Shown here one piece after another: positions 29,818 through 38,282 of a stretch of 64,000 nucleotides of DNA. Within the stretch, counting starts at the first letter, position 1. Every line of letters starts with the position of its first letter. The notes under the pieces were generated by a model. That model searched no databases and had not been told where the DNA came from. It saw nothing but the letters and a program-made list of their open reading frames with translations. The stretch is from an uncultured Isoptericola sp. (lineage in GTDB: Bacteria; Actinomycetota; Actinomycetes; Actinomycetales; Cellulomonadaceae), in assembly GCA_947497265.1 (NCBI GenBank), contig CANMFP010000001.1, positions 186,001 through 250,000 on the forward strand, written 5' to 3'. A program made the position numbers and the translations under genes.

Positions 29818-31616
29818 GCGTGGATGCGGGCCGTGAGGTCGCGGGACTCCGCCAGCCGCGCGGCACGCGCCACCGGCACCTCGATCACCCGGACCCCGTG
29901 CGACGGCCCGGCGAGCACGTGCCGCAGGGACGGGACGTCCTCGACGAGCTGGTGGTCCACGCCGTAACCGGCACACAGCTGGGCGAGGTGCGCGCCGTGC
30001 GGCGTGCCGAAGACCCGCTCGAACGTCGACGCCGCGTCCGGACCGGTGGCCGCCAGCGCCCCGTGCTCGAGGGTCGCGAAGATCGAGCCGCCGTCGTCGT
30101 TCACCACGACCACGTCGAGGTCGACGGCGGGCTCGCCGGGGCCGCGCAGCAGCCCGCCCACGTCGTGCAGGAACGTCAGGTCGCCGACGAGCACGCGGGT
30201 CCGACGGCCCGCACGACCGGCCCCGACGGCGATGCCCGTCGCGGTGGAGACGGTGCCGTCGATCCCCGCCAGACCACGGTTCGCGAGCACCGTCGGGATC
30301 GGGCCCGGCTCGAGACCGAGCACGAGGTCGAGGTCGCGCACCGGGTTCGAGGCGCCCACGACCAGGACGTCGTCCCCGCCGCTGGCGGCGACGACGGCGC
30401 GGGCGACGGCGAGCGCCGCGTGCGGAGCGCCGCGCAGTCCGGCCCGCACCGCCTCGTCGGACGTCACGGCCGCCACGACCCCGGCCGCAGCGTCGCTCGC
30501 CGCACGCCACCGCGCCGCGAAGGCCCCGCCGTCGGCCGGTGCCGACGGTTCGAACCACCGCTCGTGCAGGGCGTCGACCACCCGGGTCGCGTTGCGGGCG
30601 GCGTCCGGCCACGGGCCACCACCGGGCGCGACGACGGTGACGGCCACGTCGGGTCGGGCGAGCAGCCGCTGCACCGGGCGGGACAGGGTGGGGTGCCCGA
30701 GGACCACGACCTGGTCGACGCCGTCGGCCACGCCGTCCACACCCAGCACCGACCGGTAGGCGGTCACCGCGAGGTCGCCACGCCCGGCTCCGGCCGAGGG
30801 CTCGGCGAGCAGCGGCCAGCCCTGCGCCTCGCTCAGGTGCCGTGCCGCCGGGCCGGCGCCGTCACCCGCCACGACCAGCGTGCGCGCCCGGTCGCCAGGC
30901 AGGGCCGGGTCGGCGCCCGGTCCCGGCGCGGGCGGCACCACCTCCACCGCACGGCGGGGACCAGGCGGCCCGGCGGCGGAGCGGTCGGACCCGTCCGGCG
31001 CCGGGTGCAGCGGGTCGCGGTAGGCCAGGTCGAGGTGGACCGGCCCCGGATACCTGTCCCGCGAGCCGAGGGCCGCAGCGACCACCCGGCGAGCGGTGGC
31101 GAGCAGGTCACGGACCTCCCCGTCGCGGCCGTCCGGCGCCGGGACGTCGACGGCGGCACGCACCGCGGTCCCGAAGATCCCGACCTGGTCGGTGGTCTGG
31201 GAGGCGCCGGTGCCGCGCAGCTCGTGCGGGCGGTCGGCGGTCAGCAGGACGAGCGGCAGCCCGGAGTGGTGCGCCTCGAGCACCGCGGGGTGCAGGTTCG
31301 CCACGGCGGTGCCCGACGTCGTGACCACGACGACGGGACGCGGCGCGGCCCGGGTGCCGCCGTCGGCCGCCGCACCGAGGACCGACCCGCGCGACAGGCC
31401 GAGCGCCAGGAAGCCGGCCGAACGCTCGTCGACCCGCACGTGCAGCACCAGGTCGCCGCGCACGTCGGCCTCGGCGAGCGCGTAGGCGAGGGGCGCCGAG
31501 CGGGAGCCGGGCGCCAGGACGGCGTCGCGCACGCCCTGGGCGACGAGGGCCGCGACCAGGGCACGCGCGGCGTCCACCGCGGGGCTCGCGCTGCCCGACG
31601 GCGGCACCCCGGTCAC
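29790..31616 (-). CDS. menD: 2-succinyl-5-enolpyruvyl-6-hydroxy-3-cyclohexene-1-carboxylate synthase
   Basis: A 608-aa thiamine-diphosphate enzyme joining isochorismate and 2-oxoglutarate. The N-terminal part has VLAPGSRSAPLAYAL and VDERSAGFLALG with the cofactor-activating Glu in the usual place, then TTSGTAVANLHPAVLEA. The ThDP-binding region near the C-terminus includes VLVGDLTFLHDVGGLLRG and VVVNDDGGSIFATLEHG. GTG at 31616 overlaps the menC stop (GTGA). The last codons and TAG stop lie in a 20-bp repeat element. Confidence 0.94.
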   Translation of the reverse strand: MTGVPPSGSASPAVDAARALVAALVAQGVRDAVLAPGSRSAPLAYALAEADVRGDLVLHVRVDERSAGFLALGLSRGSVLGAAADGGTRAAPRPVVVVTTSGTAVANLHPAVLEAHHSGLPLVLLTADRPHELRGTGASQTTDQVGIFGTAVRAAVDVPAPDGRDGEVRDLLATARRVVAAALGSRDRYPGPVHLDLAYRDPLHPAPDGSDRSAAGPPGPRRAVEVVPPAPGPGADPALPGDRARTLVVAGDGAGPAARHLSEAQGWPLLAEPSAGAGRGDLAVTAYRSVLGVDGVADGVDQVVVLGHPTLSRPVQRLLARPDVAVTVVAPGGGPWPDAARNATRVVDALHERWFEPSAPADGGAFAARWRAASDAAAGVVAAVTSDEAVRAGLRGAPHAALAVARAVVAASGGDDVLVVGASNPVRDLDLVLGLEPGPIPTVLANRGLAGIDGTVSTATGIAVGAGRAGRRTRVLVGDLTFLHDVGGLLRGPGEPAVDLDVVVVNDDGGSIFATLEHGALAATGPDAASTFERVFGTPHGAHLAQLCAGYGVDHQLVEDVPSLRHVLAGPSHGVRVIEVPVARAARLAESRDLTARIHAEVVARLAR

Positions 31617-32641
31617 GCGGCACGCCCCGCGGCGAGCAGGGCGGCCAGCCGGTCGTGGCGCGCGAACCAGCGGTCCCGCAGGTCCGGGGGTGCGGCCGCG
31701 GCCGCCAGCCGGTCCGGGCCCGGGGCGACCCGGCCGACCGGGAGCGCGCCGTCGACGGGGAGCAGGGGCGCGTCGGTGACGTCGCGCACGAGGAGCTGGG
31801 ACGTCGCCAGCCCGCAGGCGTAGGGCAGCTCGGGCAGGGCGGCCGCGAGCGCCACCCCGGCGGCCAGCCCCACGGACGACTCGAGCGCGGAGGACACCAC
31901 GACCGGCAGGCCGACCTGCTCCGTCAGCTCCAGGCAGGCCCGCACCCCGCCGAGCGGCTGCACCTTGAGGACGACGACGTCGGCCGCCTCCTCGCGGACG
32001 ACGCGCAGGGGGTCGTCGGCGCGCCGGATCGACTCGTCGGCCGCGACCGGCACCGCCACCCCACGGCGCACCGCCGCGAGCTCGGGGACGGTGGCGCACG
32101 GCTGCTCGACGTACTCCAGGCCGCGGGCGGCGGCGTCCAGGAGCGGGATGCGGCGCAGCGCCTCGTCGACCGTCCAGGCACCGTTCGCGTCCACGCGGAT
32201 CGCGGCGTCGGGCATCCCGGCGTCGTCGAACGCGGCGCGCACCGCCTCGACGCGCGCGATCTCGGCGTCGACCGGTTCGACGGGTCCTCCCGTGCCGCCG
32301 ACGCCCGTGCGCTGCGCGACCTTGACCTTGGCCGTGCGGCAACCGCCGGAGGCCAGCACGATCTCGCGGGCACGCTCCGGCTCGACGGCCGGCACGGTGA
32401 CGTTCACCGGGACCCGGTCACGGACCGGAGCCGGGAACGGGTGGTCCGCCGCCTCCCGGGCCGCGCGCAACCACGCGGCCGACTCGCCGTCGTCGTACTC
32501 CCAGAACGGGCTGAGCTCGCCCCACCCGGCCTCGCCGCGCAGGAGCAGGCCGTCGCGGACGTCGAGGTCGCGGAACCGGGTGCGCAGCGGGCTCGACCAG
32601 GCGAACCGGCGCTGACTCGTCGCGGTGAGGTGGTCAGGCAC
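31613..32641 (-). CDS. menC: o-Succinylbenzoate synthase
   Basis: A 342-aa enolase-superfamily enzyme that dehydrates the MenD product (SHCHC) to o-succinylbenzoate. Catalytic features: TAKVKVAQ with the base Lys near residue 100, metal ligands in VDANGAW (near 150) and AADESIR (near 205), and the second Lys in VVLKVQPLGG. GTG start follows a TACCCT -10 box at 6 nt, so it is probably the leaderless first gene of a menC-menD operon. Confidence 0.92.
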   Translation of the reverse strand: MPDHLTATSQRRFAWSSPLRTRFRDLDVRDGLLLRGEAGWGELSPFWEYDDGESAAWLRAAREAADHPFPAPVRDRVPVNVTVPAVEPERAREIVLASGGCRTAKVKVAQRTGVGGTGGPVEPVDAEIARVEAVRAAFDDAGMPDAAIRVDANGAWTVDEALRRIPLLDAAARGLEYVEQPCATVPELAAVRRGVAVPVAADESIRRADDPLRVVREEAADVVVLKVQPLGGVRACLELTEQVGLPVVVSSALESSVGLAAGVALAAALPELPYACGLATSQLLVRDVTDAPLLPVDGALPVGRVAPGPDRLAAAAAPPDLRDRWFARHDRLAALLAAGRAA

Positions 32642-32647
32642 GACCTC

Positions 32648-32653
32648 AGGGTA
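32648..32653 (-). promoter_or_regulatory. Leaderless-type -10 box (TACCCT) for menC
   Basis: TACCCT on the minus strand lies 6 nt before the GTG at 32641. Confidence 0.5.
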
Positions 32654-32686
32654 GGACGGTCGAGCGGGGTCGCGCGGCCCGGGACG

Positions 32687-32872
32687 TCAGTCGGTGAACT
32701 CCTCCGGCACCTTGCCGTAGGACCAGCGCCCGGGGGCGCGGACCGTCACGACCGGTACGGCCTGCGTCGTGGCCGTCGCCCGGCGCAGGGCGGCGGCGTC
32801 GTAGGCGATGAGCTCGTCGACGACCTCGTCCGGGTCGGCGACCTCGGTGTCTCGAGGTGGCATCGTGTTCAT
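32687..32872 (-). CDS. Small protein of unknown function (61 aa)
   Basis: A 61-aa acidic protein (MNTMPPRDTEVADPDEVVDE...) ending GRWSYGKVPEEFTD. It has no membrane segment and no motif I recognise. Support for being real: a GGAG ribosome binding site before the ATG, a composition unlike random GC-rich frames (one clear stop, balanced Asp/Glu/Val), and a position 45 bp before menC on the same strand. A second in-frame ATG three codons later is possible. Confidence 0.5.
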   Translation of the reverse strand: MNTMPPRDTEVADPDEVVDELIAYDAAALRRATATTQAVPVVTVRAPGRWSYGKVPEEFTD

Positions 32873-33062
32873 GTCTCCATGGTGCGACACCCTTGTGCAG
32901 AATGTGCGGTCGACGCGCGCGGATGCTCGCCACGCCGTGCAAGAGCCCTGTGCACGACCGTTCGCCGGGCCGTTCCTGAACGCCACCTGATCACCTGGTC
33001 GGCGGACACTCAGGTTCGTGTGGGTACGGTCGGTCGACCAGCTTTCTTCACGAGGAGTGACC

Positions 33063-33821
33063 ATGTCGATCAAGCGCCCGTTCGTCGCGCTCTCGGTGGC
33101 CGCGGTCGTCGCGCTCGCCGGCTGCACGTCCGAGACCGACGAGAGCCCCGAGTCCACCCCGAGCGCCGAGCAGTCCCCGGGTGCCGGCCCGGAGGTGCCC
33201 GAGGCCGACCTGGACGACGTGCCCGACGTCGTCGCCGAGGTCAACGGCGAGGAGCTCGGCCGCGACGAGTTCGTCTCCAGCTACCAGGGCCAGCTGCAGC
33301 AGGCAGCGATGTCGCAGCAGACCACCGGCCAGGAGGTCGACCAGGACGCCCTCAAGCAGCAGGTCGTCGAGCAGCTCGTGGGCAACCGCCTGCTGACGCA
33401 GGCTGCGTCCGAGGCCGGCATCGAGGTCACCGAGAAGGACATCGACGCGACGCTCGAGGACGTGGCGGCCCAGAACGGGATGCAGTCCGCCGACGAGGTC
33501 GTCGCCGCGCTCGGCGAGCAGGGCATGTCGGAGGACGAGGTGCGCTCGGACGCGGCGTCGCAGTTCCAGGTCAACGCCTACGTCGAGGCCGAGGCGGACA
33601 TCGAGGAGCCCACCGAGGACGAGCTGCGCGACCAGTACGACACCCTCGTCGAGCAGATGGAGGCCCAGGGCGGCGAGGGCGCCTCGCAGGCCGAGATCCC
33701 GCCCTTCGAGGAGGTCCGCGACCAGCTCGCCCAGCAGGCGACCAGCCAGCAGCAGGGCGCCGCGATCGACGAGATCGTGTCCACGCTGCGCGACGAGGGC
33801 GACGTGACCATCCACCTGTGA
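33063..33821 (+). CDS. SurA N-terminal-domain lipoprotein
   Basis: A 252-aa secreted lipoprotein. The signal peptide ends in the lipobox VALAGC with Cys22 as the lipidation site; an acidic Pro/Ser linker follows. Residues about 55-190 match the helical SurA/trigger-factor-like chaperone domain (VVAEVNGEELGRDEFVSSYQ is its typical entry). The rest is a Gln/Glu-rich helical tail; no parvulin PPIase domain is seen, so it is probably a holdase or chaperone rather than an isomerase. GAGGAG precedes the ATG. Likely acts on exported proteins at the outer face of the membrane. Confidence 0.85.
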   Translation: MSIKRPFVALSVAAVVALAGCTSETDESPESTPSAEQSPGAGPEVPEADLDDVPDVVAEVNGEELGRDEFVSSYQGQLQQAAMSQQTTGQEVDQDALKQQVVEQLVGNRLLTQAASEAGIEVTEKDIDATLEDVAAQNGMQSADEVVAALGEQGMSEDEVRSDAASQFQVNAYVEAEADIEEPTEDELRDQYDTLVEQMEAQGGEGASQAEIPPFEEVRDQLAQQATSQQQGAAIDEIVSTLRDEGDVTIHL

Positions 33822-33933
33822 GCGGACGCGGGGCCGGGCGCGCATGGCTCTGCAGCGAACGACGCCGCACCGCCCCGCCCGGCCTTCACGACCGGGATCC
33901 CGTGCAGGATCTGCCGCGCGAGGAGTTCGGCTC

Positions 33934-34290
33934 CTGATCGGGCGTTCCCGAGGCGGTCTGACGACCAAGATCCATGCCGCGGTCGACGGCCACGGGCGGC
34001 CGCTGGCCGCGGTCGTCACGGGTGGGCAGCGCAACGACGGGGCCATGCCCGCCAGCGTGCTGGCCGACATCCGTGTTCTACGGCTCGGTGCCGGACGTCC
34101 GCGCACCAGGCCCGCCGCGGTCATCGCCGACCGCGCGTACTCCTCGGGCGTCACTCGTCGGATGCTCGCTGCCCGCGGGATCAAGGCGGTGGTCCCGCAG
34201 AAGAAGGACGAGATCGCCGCCCGTCAACGCAAGGGCTCCCTCGGCGGGCGGGTGCCCCACTTGGACGCGGCCGCCTACACGGGCCAGCAG
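33934..34290 (+). pseudogene. IS5-family transposase remnant
   Basis: A fragment of an IS5-type DDE transposase. It contains RSRGGLTTKIHAAVDGHGRP, including the first catalytic Asp region, and AAVIADRAYSS with the second Asp, then QRKGSLGGRVPHLDAAAY. The N-terminal third and everything after AAY, including the catalytic Glu block (normally V-E-R-C-F), are missing, so it is inactive. No terminal inverted repeats or target duplication could be seen. It abuts the cut-off 3' end of a hypothetical gene on the other strand. Confidence 0.8.
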
Positions 34291-34729
34291 CAAAGTCGAG
34301 CCGGAGAGCTACCGGCAGCTCGACCGTCCGGGCAGGCTCCCCTTCCCGCCCGTCCGCGGAACGAGCGGCGCCCACCTCGAGCCGTTCCCAGTAGGTGTCC
34401 ACGGCGAGGACCTGTTGGCCAGCTCGCGATCCCCACTCCGGGTGATCTGTGACCGCCCAGCACTCGGGGCCGTCGTCGCTCAGGACGAGGAAGTTCCTCA
34501 TCGGCTCGCTCAACACCTCGACGCCGTAGGGGTAGAACGTGTTCGTCCACACCACCGAAACATGACCGGCGCTGGTCCTCACCTCCACGCCCATGACGGC
34601 GTGGTGCCAGTCGCCGTAGTCCCACTCCCGCGGCTCGCCGAAGTTGTGGATGTCCCAGTACGCGACGTCGTCGACACGAACGCCGACCAAACCTGTCGTC
34701 TTCCGGTCGAAGTCGTCCCTCGTGCTCAC
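34290..34729 (-). pseudogene. 3'-truncated hypothetical protein gene
   Basis: The reading frame from 34729 gives a sensible protein for about 147 residues: MSTRDDFDRKTTGLVGVRVD, then DVAYWDIHNFGEPREWDYGD, WHHAVMGVEV, VWTNTFYPYGVEVL and TVELPVALRLDFAAGP. The remainder of the open frame (to 34181) is Arg/Pro-rich because it runs antisense through the transposase remnant, so the original 3' end has been lost at about 34280-34300. Aromatic-rich and cytosolic; function unknown. Confidence 0.6.
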
Positions 34730-34793
34730 GAGGCGAACGATGCCTCAATCCCGAACCGGAAATGGGAGACACCCTGTAGCGGTCTTCGGCACG

Positions 34794-36047
34794 TCAGGCA
34801 CCCAGCATCCCCAGCGGGACGACCACCACCCCGTCCGGTCGCACGTAGCCGTACTCGCTGCCGGTGATCACGCCGAGCACCGCAGGACCACCGGTGTGCT
34901 CTGCGTCCAGCTTTGCCGCGAAGCGCAGCAGGGCCGCCGCCGCCGCGTCGACCTGGCCCGCACCGAGCTTGACCTCGAACGCGCCGAACACGCCGTCCCG
35001 TCGTTGAACCACGGCGTCGATCTCGAGGTTGTCGGAGTCGCGGTAGTGGAAGACCCGTGCGTCCAGGGCATCGGCATAGGCGCGTAGGTCTCGGACCACC
35101 AACGACTCGAAGAGGAGGCCGAAGGTGTTCAGGTCCGCGAGGAGCCGATCGGCGTCGGCCTGCAACGCTGCCGCCGCGAGCGAGGGATCGACGAGGTGGA
35201 CGCGCGGCCGCGTACGCAACCGAGCCCTCGACCGCAGGTGTGGCGACCAGGCGGGCTGCTCCTGAAGAACCATGAGCCGGCGGAGATCAGCGAGATAGCC
35301 GTAGACCGTGGTGCGGGCCATCGCGCCGTCTGGGCCGTCGACCTCACGCGTCAGCCGGTCGACGACGAGCTCCATCGCGGTGTTCCGGGCCAACGCGTGC
35401 AGCAACCGTCCAGCACGTGCGGGATCCCGCCGCGACGTGTCGAGGCGTCCGAGGTCCGTATCGGCGATCGAGGCCAGGTAGTCCGACGACGCCTGCGCAG
35501 CAGCGACCTCGTCCATGCTGAGGTGCAGGGGCCACCCACCCCGGACCACGAGCCGTGCCAGGTCAGGAACTGACAGGTCGGAACGCCCAGGTATCGGTGG
35601 GTCCCCGTCGAGGAGTGCTCGCAACGACATCGCACCGCTCGACTCGCCGGACTCGGCGAGTGACATCGGCCGCATCTCCACACGCGCGAACCGTCCCGCG
35701 CCGGTGTGGCGCCGGGCATCATCGTCCGGCACCGCCGACCCGGTCAAGATGAACTGCCCCGGCTTCCCTCGGTCGTCGACGGTTGCGCGCACCCCGTTCC
35801 AGAGACGGGTCGCGTCGACCTGCCACTCGTCCACGAGACGCGGCGTCGCGCCGGCCAGGACGAGCTGCGGGTCCACATCGAGAGCCGCACGCGCCGCGTC
35901 ATCGTTCTGGAAGTACACGGCGCTCGCGGCGTGCTGCCGAGCGGTGGACGTCTTGCCGCACGCACGCGGCCCTTCGATGAGCACGGCTCCCGCTGAGCGG
36001 AGCCGCTCTGCCACCAGCCTGTCGGCGATCCTCTTGATGTACGCCAT
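34794..36047 (-). CDS. AAA-type ATPase with DUF4143 domain
   Basis: A 417-aa ATPase. Walker A is EGPRACGKTSTARQ near residue 27; a Walker-B-like LVDEWQ lies near residue 92, and the sensor-like FILTGSAVPD near 120. The middle is helical and the C-terminal DUF4143 part ends in a nuclease-like fold: LEIDAVVQRRDGVFGAFEVKLG carries the D...E-x-K pattern of PD-(D/E)XK enzymes. These ATPases are common in mobile or accessory loci and their job is unclear. Three 11-bp direct repeats at 23-bp spacing lie just upstream. Next to a broken gene and an IS remnant. Confidence 0.85.
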   Translation of the reverse strand: MAYIKRIADRLVAERLRSAGAVLIEGPRACGKTSTARQHAASAVYFQNDDAARAALDVDPQLVLAGATPRLVDEWQVDATRLWNGVRATVDDRGKPGQFILTGSAVPDDDARRHTGAGRFARVEMRPMSLAESGESSGAMSLRALLDGDPPIPGRSDLSVPDLARLVVRGGWPLHLSMDEVAAAQASSDYLASIADTDLGRLDTSRRDPARAGRLLHALARNTAMELVVDRLTREVDGPDGAMARTTVYGYLADLRRLMVLQEQPAWSPHLRSRARLRTRPRVHLVDPSLAAAALQADADRLLADLNTFGLLFESLVVRDLRAYADALDARVFHYRDSDNLEIDAVVQRRDGVFGAFEVKLGAGQVDAAAAALLRFAAKLDAEHTGGPAVLGVITGSEYGYVRPDGVVVVPLGMLGA

Positions 36048-36056
36048 CAGGCAATA

Positions 36057-36113
36057 CTACAGTTTGCAGGTTTTCTAGGCTACACTTTGCGGCCGATCTG
36101 GACTTTACTTTGC
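36057..36113. repeat. Three 11-bp direct repeats with 23-bp period upstream of the DUF4143 ATPase
   Basis: CTACAGTTTGC (36057-36067), CTACACTTTGC (36080-36090) and CTTTACTTTGC (36103-36113) start exactly 23 bp apart (about two helical turns), 10-66 bp before the ATPase start, in a patch far lower in GC than its surroundings. Iteron-like arrangement suited to cooperative protein binding. Confidence 0.8.
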
Positions 36114-36151
36114 AGAACAGCCAGCGCGGACCGTCGACCGGTGGCGCGCAC

Positions 36152-36157
36152 TACGCT
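36152..36157 (+). promoter_or_regulatory. Leaderless-type -10 box (TACGCT) for menB
   Basis: TACGCT ends 7 nt before the GTG at 36165. Confidence 0.5.
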
Positions 36158-36164
36158 GGCCCGC

Positions 36165-37160
36165 GTGAGCAACAGCGACCTCCCCGCACCCGTCTCCGAG
36201 ACCTTCGACACCGACCGCTGGCGCACCGTCGTCGGGTTCGAGGACCTGACCGACCTGACGTACCACCGCGGGGTGGAGCGCTCCACCGGCGACGACGGGT
36301 CCGCGCAGGTGCGTGACCTGCCCGTCGTGCGGGTCGCCTTCGACCGGCCCGAGGTGCGCAACGCGTTCCGCCCGCACACCGTCGACGAGCTCTACCGGGT
36401 GCTGGACCACGCCCGCATGACCTCCGACGTCGGGACCGTGCTCCTCACCGGCAACGGCCCGAGCCCCAAGGACGGCGGCTGGGCGTTCTGCTCCGGCGGG
36501 GACCAGCGCATCCGCGGTCGCTCCGGCTACCAGTACACGACGGCCGACGGTGCGGGCCGGCCCGTCAGTGGCGCCGACACCGCCGACCACATCGACCCCG
36601 CCCGCGCCGGGCGCCTGCACATCCTGGAGGTGCAGCGCCTCATCCGCACCATGCCCAAGGTGGTGATCGCCGTCGTCGACGGCTGGGCCGCCGGGGGCGG
36701 GCACTCGCTGCACGTGGTCGCCGACCTGTCGATCGCCTGCCGCCAGCACGGGAAGTTCAAGCAGACCGACGCCGACGTCGGGTCGTTCGACGGCGGGTAC
36801 GGGTCGGCCTACCTGGCACGCCAGGTGGGGCAGAAGCGCGCGCGGGAGATCTTCTTCCTCGCGCGGGAGTACTCCGCGGACGACGCCGAACGCTGGGGGG
36901 CGGTCAACGAGGTCGCCGAGCACGACGACCTCGAAGGGCTGGCGGTCGAGTACGCCCGCACCATCGCGGGGAAGTCCCCGCAGGCGGTCCGCATGCTCAA
37001 GTTCGCCTTCAACCTGGCCGACGACGGCCTCATGGGCCAGCAGGTGTTCGCTGGGGAGGCGACGCGGCTCGCGTACATGACCGACGAGGCCGTCGAGGGC
37101 CGGGACGCGTTCCTGGCGAAGCGCGACCCCGACTGGTCCGGATTCCCGTACGCCTACTGA
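36165..37160 (+). CDS. menB: 1,4-Dihydroxy-2-naphthoyl-CoA synthase
   Basis: A 331-aa crotonase-fold enzyme that closes the second ring of the naphthoquinone. Seen: RPEVRNAFRPHTVDELYRVL, WAFCSGGDQRIRGRSGYQY near residue 107 (MenB-specific loop), WAAGGGHSLHVVADLSIA near 172 with the oxyanion glycines, DVGSFDGGYGSAYLARQVG with the catalytic Asp/Tyr region, and the C-terminal DPDWSGFPYAY. GTG at 36165 is preferred over the earlier ATG (36087), since the added residues would be unlike any MenB and a -10 box lies 7 nt upstream. Its last 7 nt overlap the convergent DUF3048 gene. Confidence 0.95.
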   Translation: MSNSDLPAPVSETFDTDRWRTVVGFEDLTDLTYHRGVERSTGDDGSAQVRDLPVVRVAFDRPEVRNAFRPHTVDELYRVLDHARMTSDVGTVLLTGNGPSPKDGGWAFCSGGDQRIRGRSGYQYTTADGAGRPVSGADTADHIDPARAGRLHILEVQRLIRTMPKVVIAVVDGWAAGGGHSLHVVADLSIACRQHGKFKQTDADVGSFDGGYGSAYLARQVGQKRAREIFFLAREYSADDAERWGAVNEVAEHDDLEGLAVEYARTIAGKSPQAVRMLKFAFNLADDGLMGQQVFAGEATRLAYMTDEAVEGRDAFLAKRDPDWSGFPYAY

Positions 37161-38245
37161 TCCGGCGACGAGCCGGCGGCCTGATCGGCGACGGTGAGGG
37201 AGCCGGTCGTCGCCGGCATCAGCTCGACCCACGTGCTGCCCGGCTCCAGCTCGACGGTCTCGCCGCCGGCCGTCAGCTCGACCGCGTCGGCGAGCTCGCC
37301 CTTGGACCACTCCACCTCGAGCGTGCGACCGCCGCTCGCGACGACCCCCGTGCCCGACGCGCCGACGAGCCGGGTCTCCGGCACCGCCGCGCCCGAGGCG
37401 TCCCGGAACTCGGTGTTCACCACCTCGACCTTGAGCACCACCACGTTCGTCGCGGAGTGCTGGTCCCCTGAGGTCGACATCGACGGGCTCGTGCCCTCGC
37501 TGCGCAGCCACGCTCCCGTGTCCTCGTCCCACTGCCAACCCGTCGTCTGCATCCGGGACATCACGACCTCCAGCGACGACGCCGGCGTCCCGTCGCTCGC
37601 GGCGGTCCCCTCACCCGGGTCGTCCGCGATCGCGAACTGTGCCGGCGGCGGCACGCTGCGCTCGCCGTCGGCCTGCGCCAGGAACGCCGCGGGGTCGCCG
37701 ATCACGTTGTGCGGCGCGGGCCGGGCCGGATTCCGCCGAAAGCCCGCGTCGCCCGCATCCATGATCACCGACTGGGCGCCGCTGGCGTCCACCGCGTCGA
37801 TGAACGGCCGCTGGGCGCCGGAGTAGGCGAGGATGCCGCCCAACGGCGCGACGATCGCAGGGTCCATCGGGCGGACGGAACGCACGGGCTCGACGGCGTC
37901 CGGGACCGACGAGTGGAACACGGCGACGTAGCGCGTGATCCCGCCCTCGACGACCTCCTCCCACACCATGTCCGCCTGCTCCAGACCGGTCTGCGGCCGC
38001 GCCTCGCGAGAGTTCTCGATCTTGACCGCCAGCGCCGGGCGGTCCGCGACCTCGTCCGCCTCGACCCCCGTCAGGGGCCACACGGCCCGCACGTCGGGGG
38101 CGGGCGGCGAGCCCTTCTGCGCGTCGACGGCGGCCGGGACCGTCGTCGTCGGGGTCGGGTCCGGGCCGCCGCTGCACGCGGCGACGAGCAGGGCGGCCGC
38201 GGCGAGCGCGCCCGGCGCCGCCAGCCGCGCGAACCGTGCGGTCAT
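37154..38245 (-). CDS. DUF3048-domain lipoprotein (copy 1)
   Basis: A 363-aa lipoprotein with lipobox LLVAAC (lipid-anchored Cys near residue 25). The DUF3048/YerB-like region begins WPLTGVEADEVADRPALAVK and continues with GLEQADMVWEEVVEGGITRY and PVRSVRPMDPAIVAPLGGIL. YerB-type proteins are surface proteins of unknown function. It is the downstream member of a tandem pair of paralogues with a 37-bp gap. Confidence 0.88.
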   Translation of the reverse strand: MTARFARLAAPGALAAAALLVAACSGGPDPTPTTTVPAAVDAQKGSPPAPDVRAVWPLTGVEADEVADRPALAVKIENSREARPQTGLEQADMVWEEVVEGGITRYVAVFHSSVPDAVEPVRSVRPMDPAIVAPLGGILAYSGAQRPFIDAVDASGAQSVIMDAGDAGFRRNPARPAPHNVIGDPAAFLAQADGERSVPPPAQFAIADDPGEGTAASDGTPASSLEVVMSRMQTTGWQWDEDTGAWLRSEGTSPSMSTSGDQHSATNVVVLKVEVVNTEFRDASGAAVPETRLVGASGTGVVASGGRTLEVEWSKGELADAVELTAGGETVELEPGSTWVELMPATTGSLTVADQAAGSSPDQ

Positions 38246-38282
38246 CAGTCCTCCGAGGGTGTGTGCTGGCGCACACGGTACG

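Noticed and set aside
30545-30560. GGTTCGAACC resembling a tRNA T-arm
   Set aside because: It lies within the menD coding sequence and no acceptor stem or anticodon arm can be drawn around it. No other tRNA-like cloverleaf was noticed.
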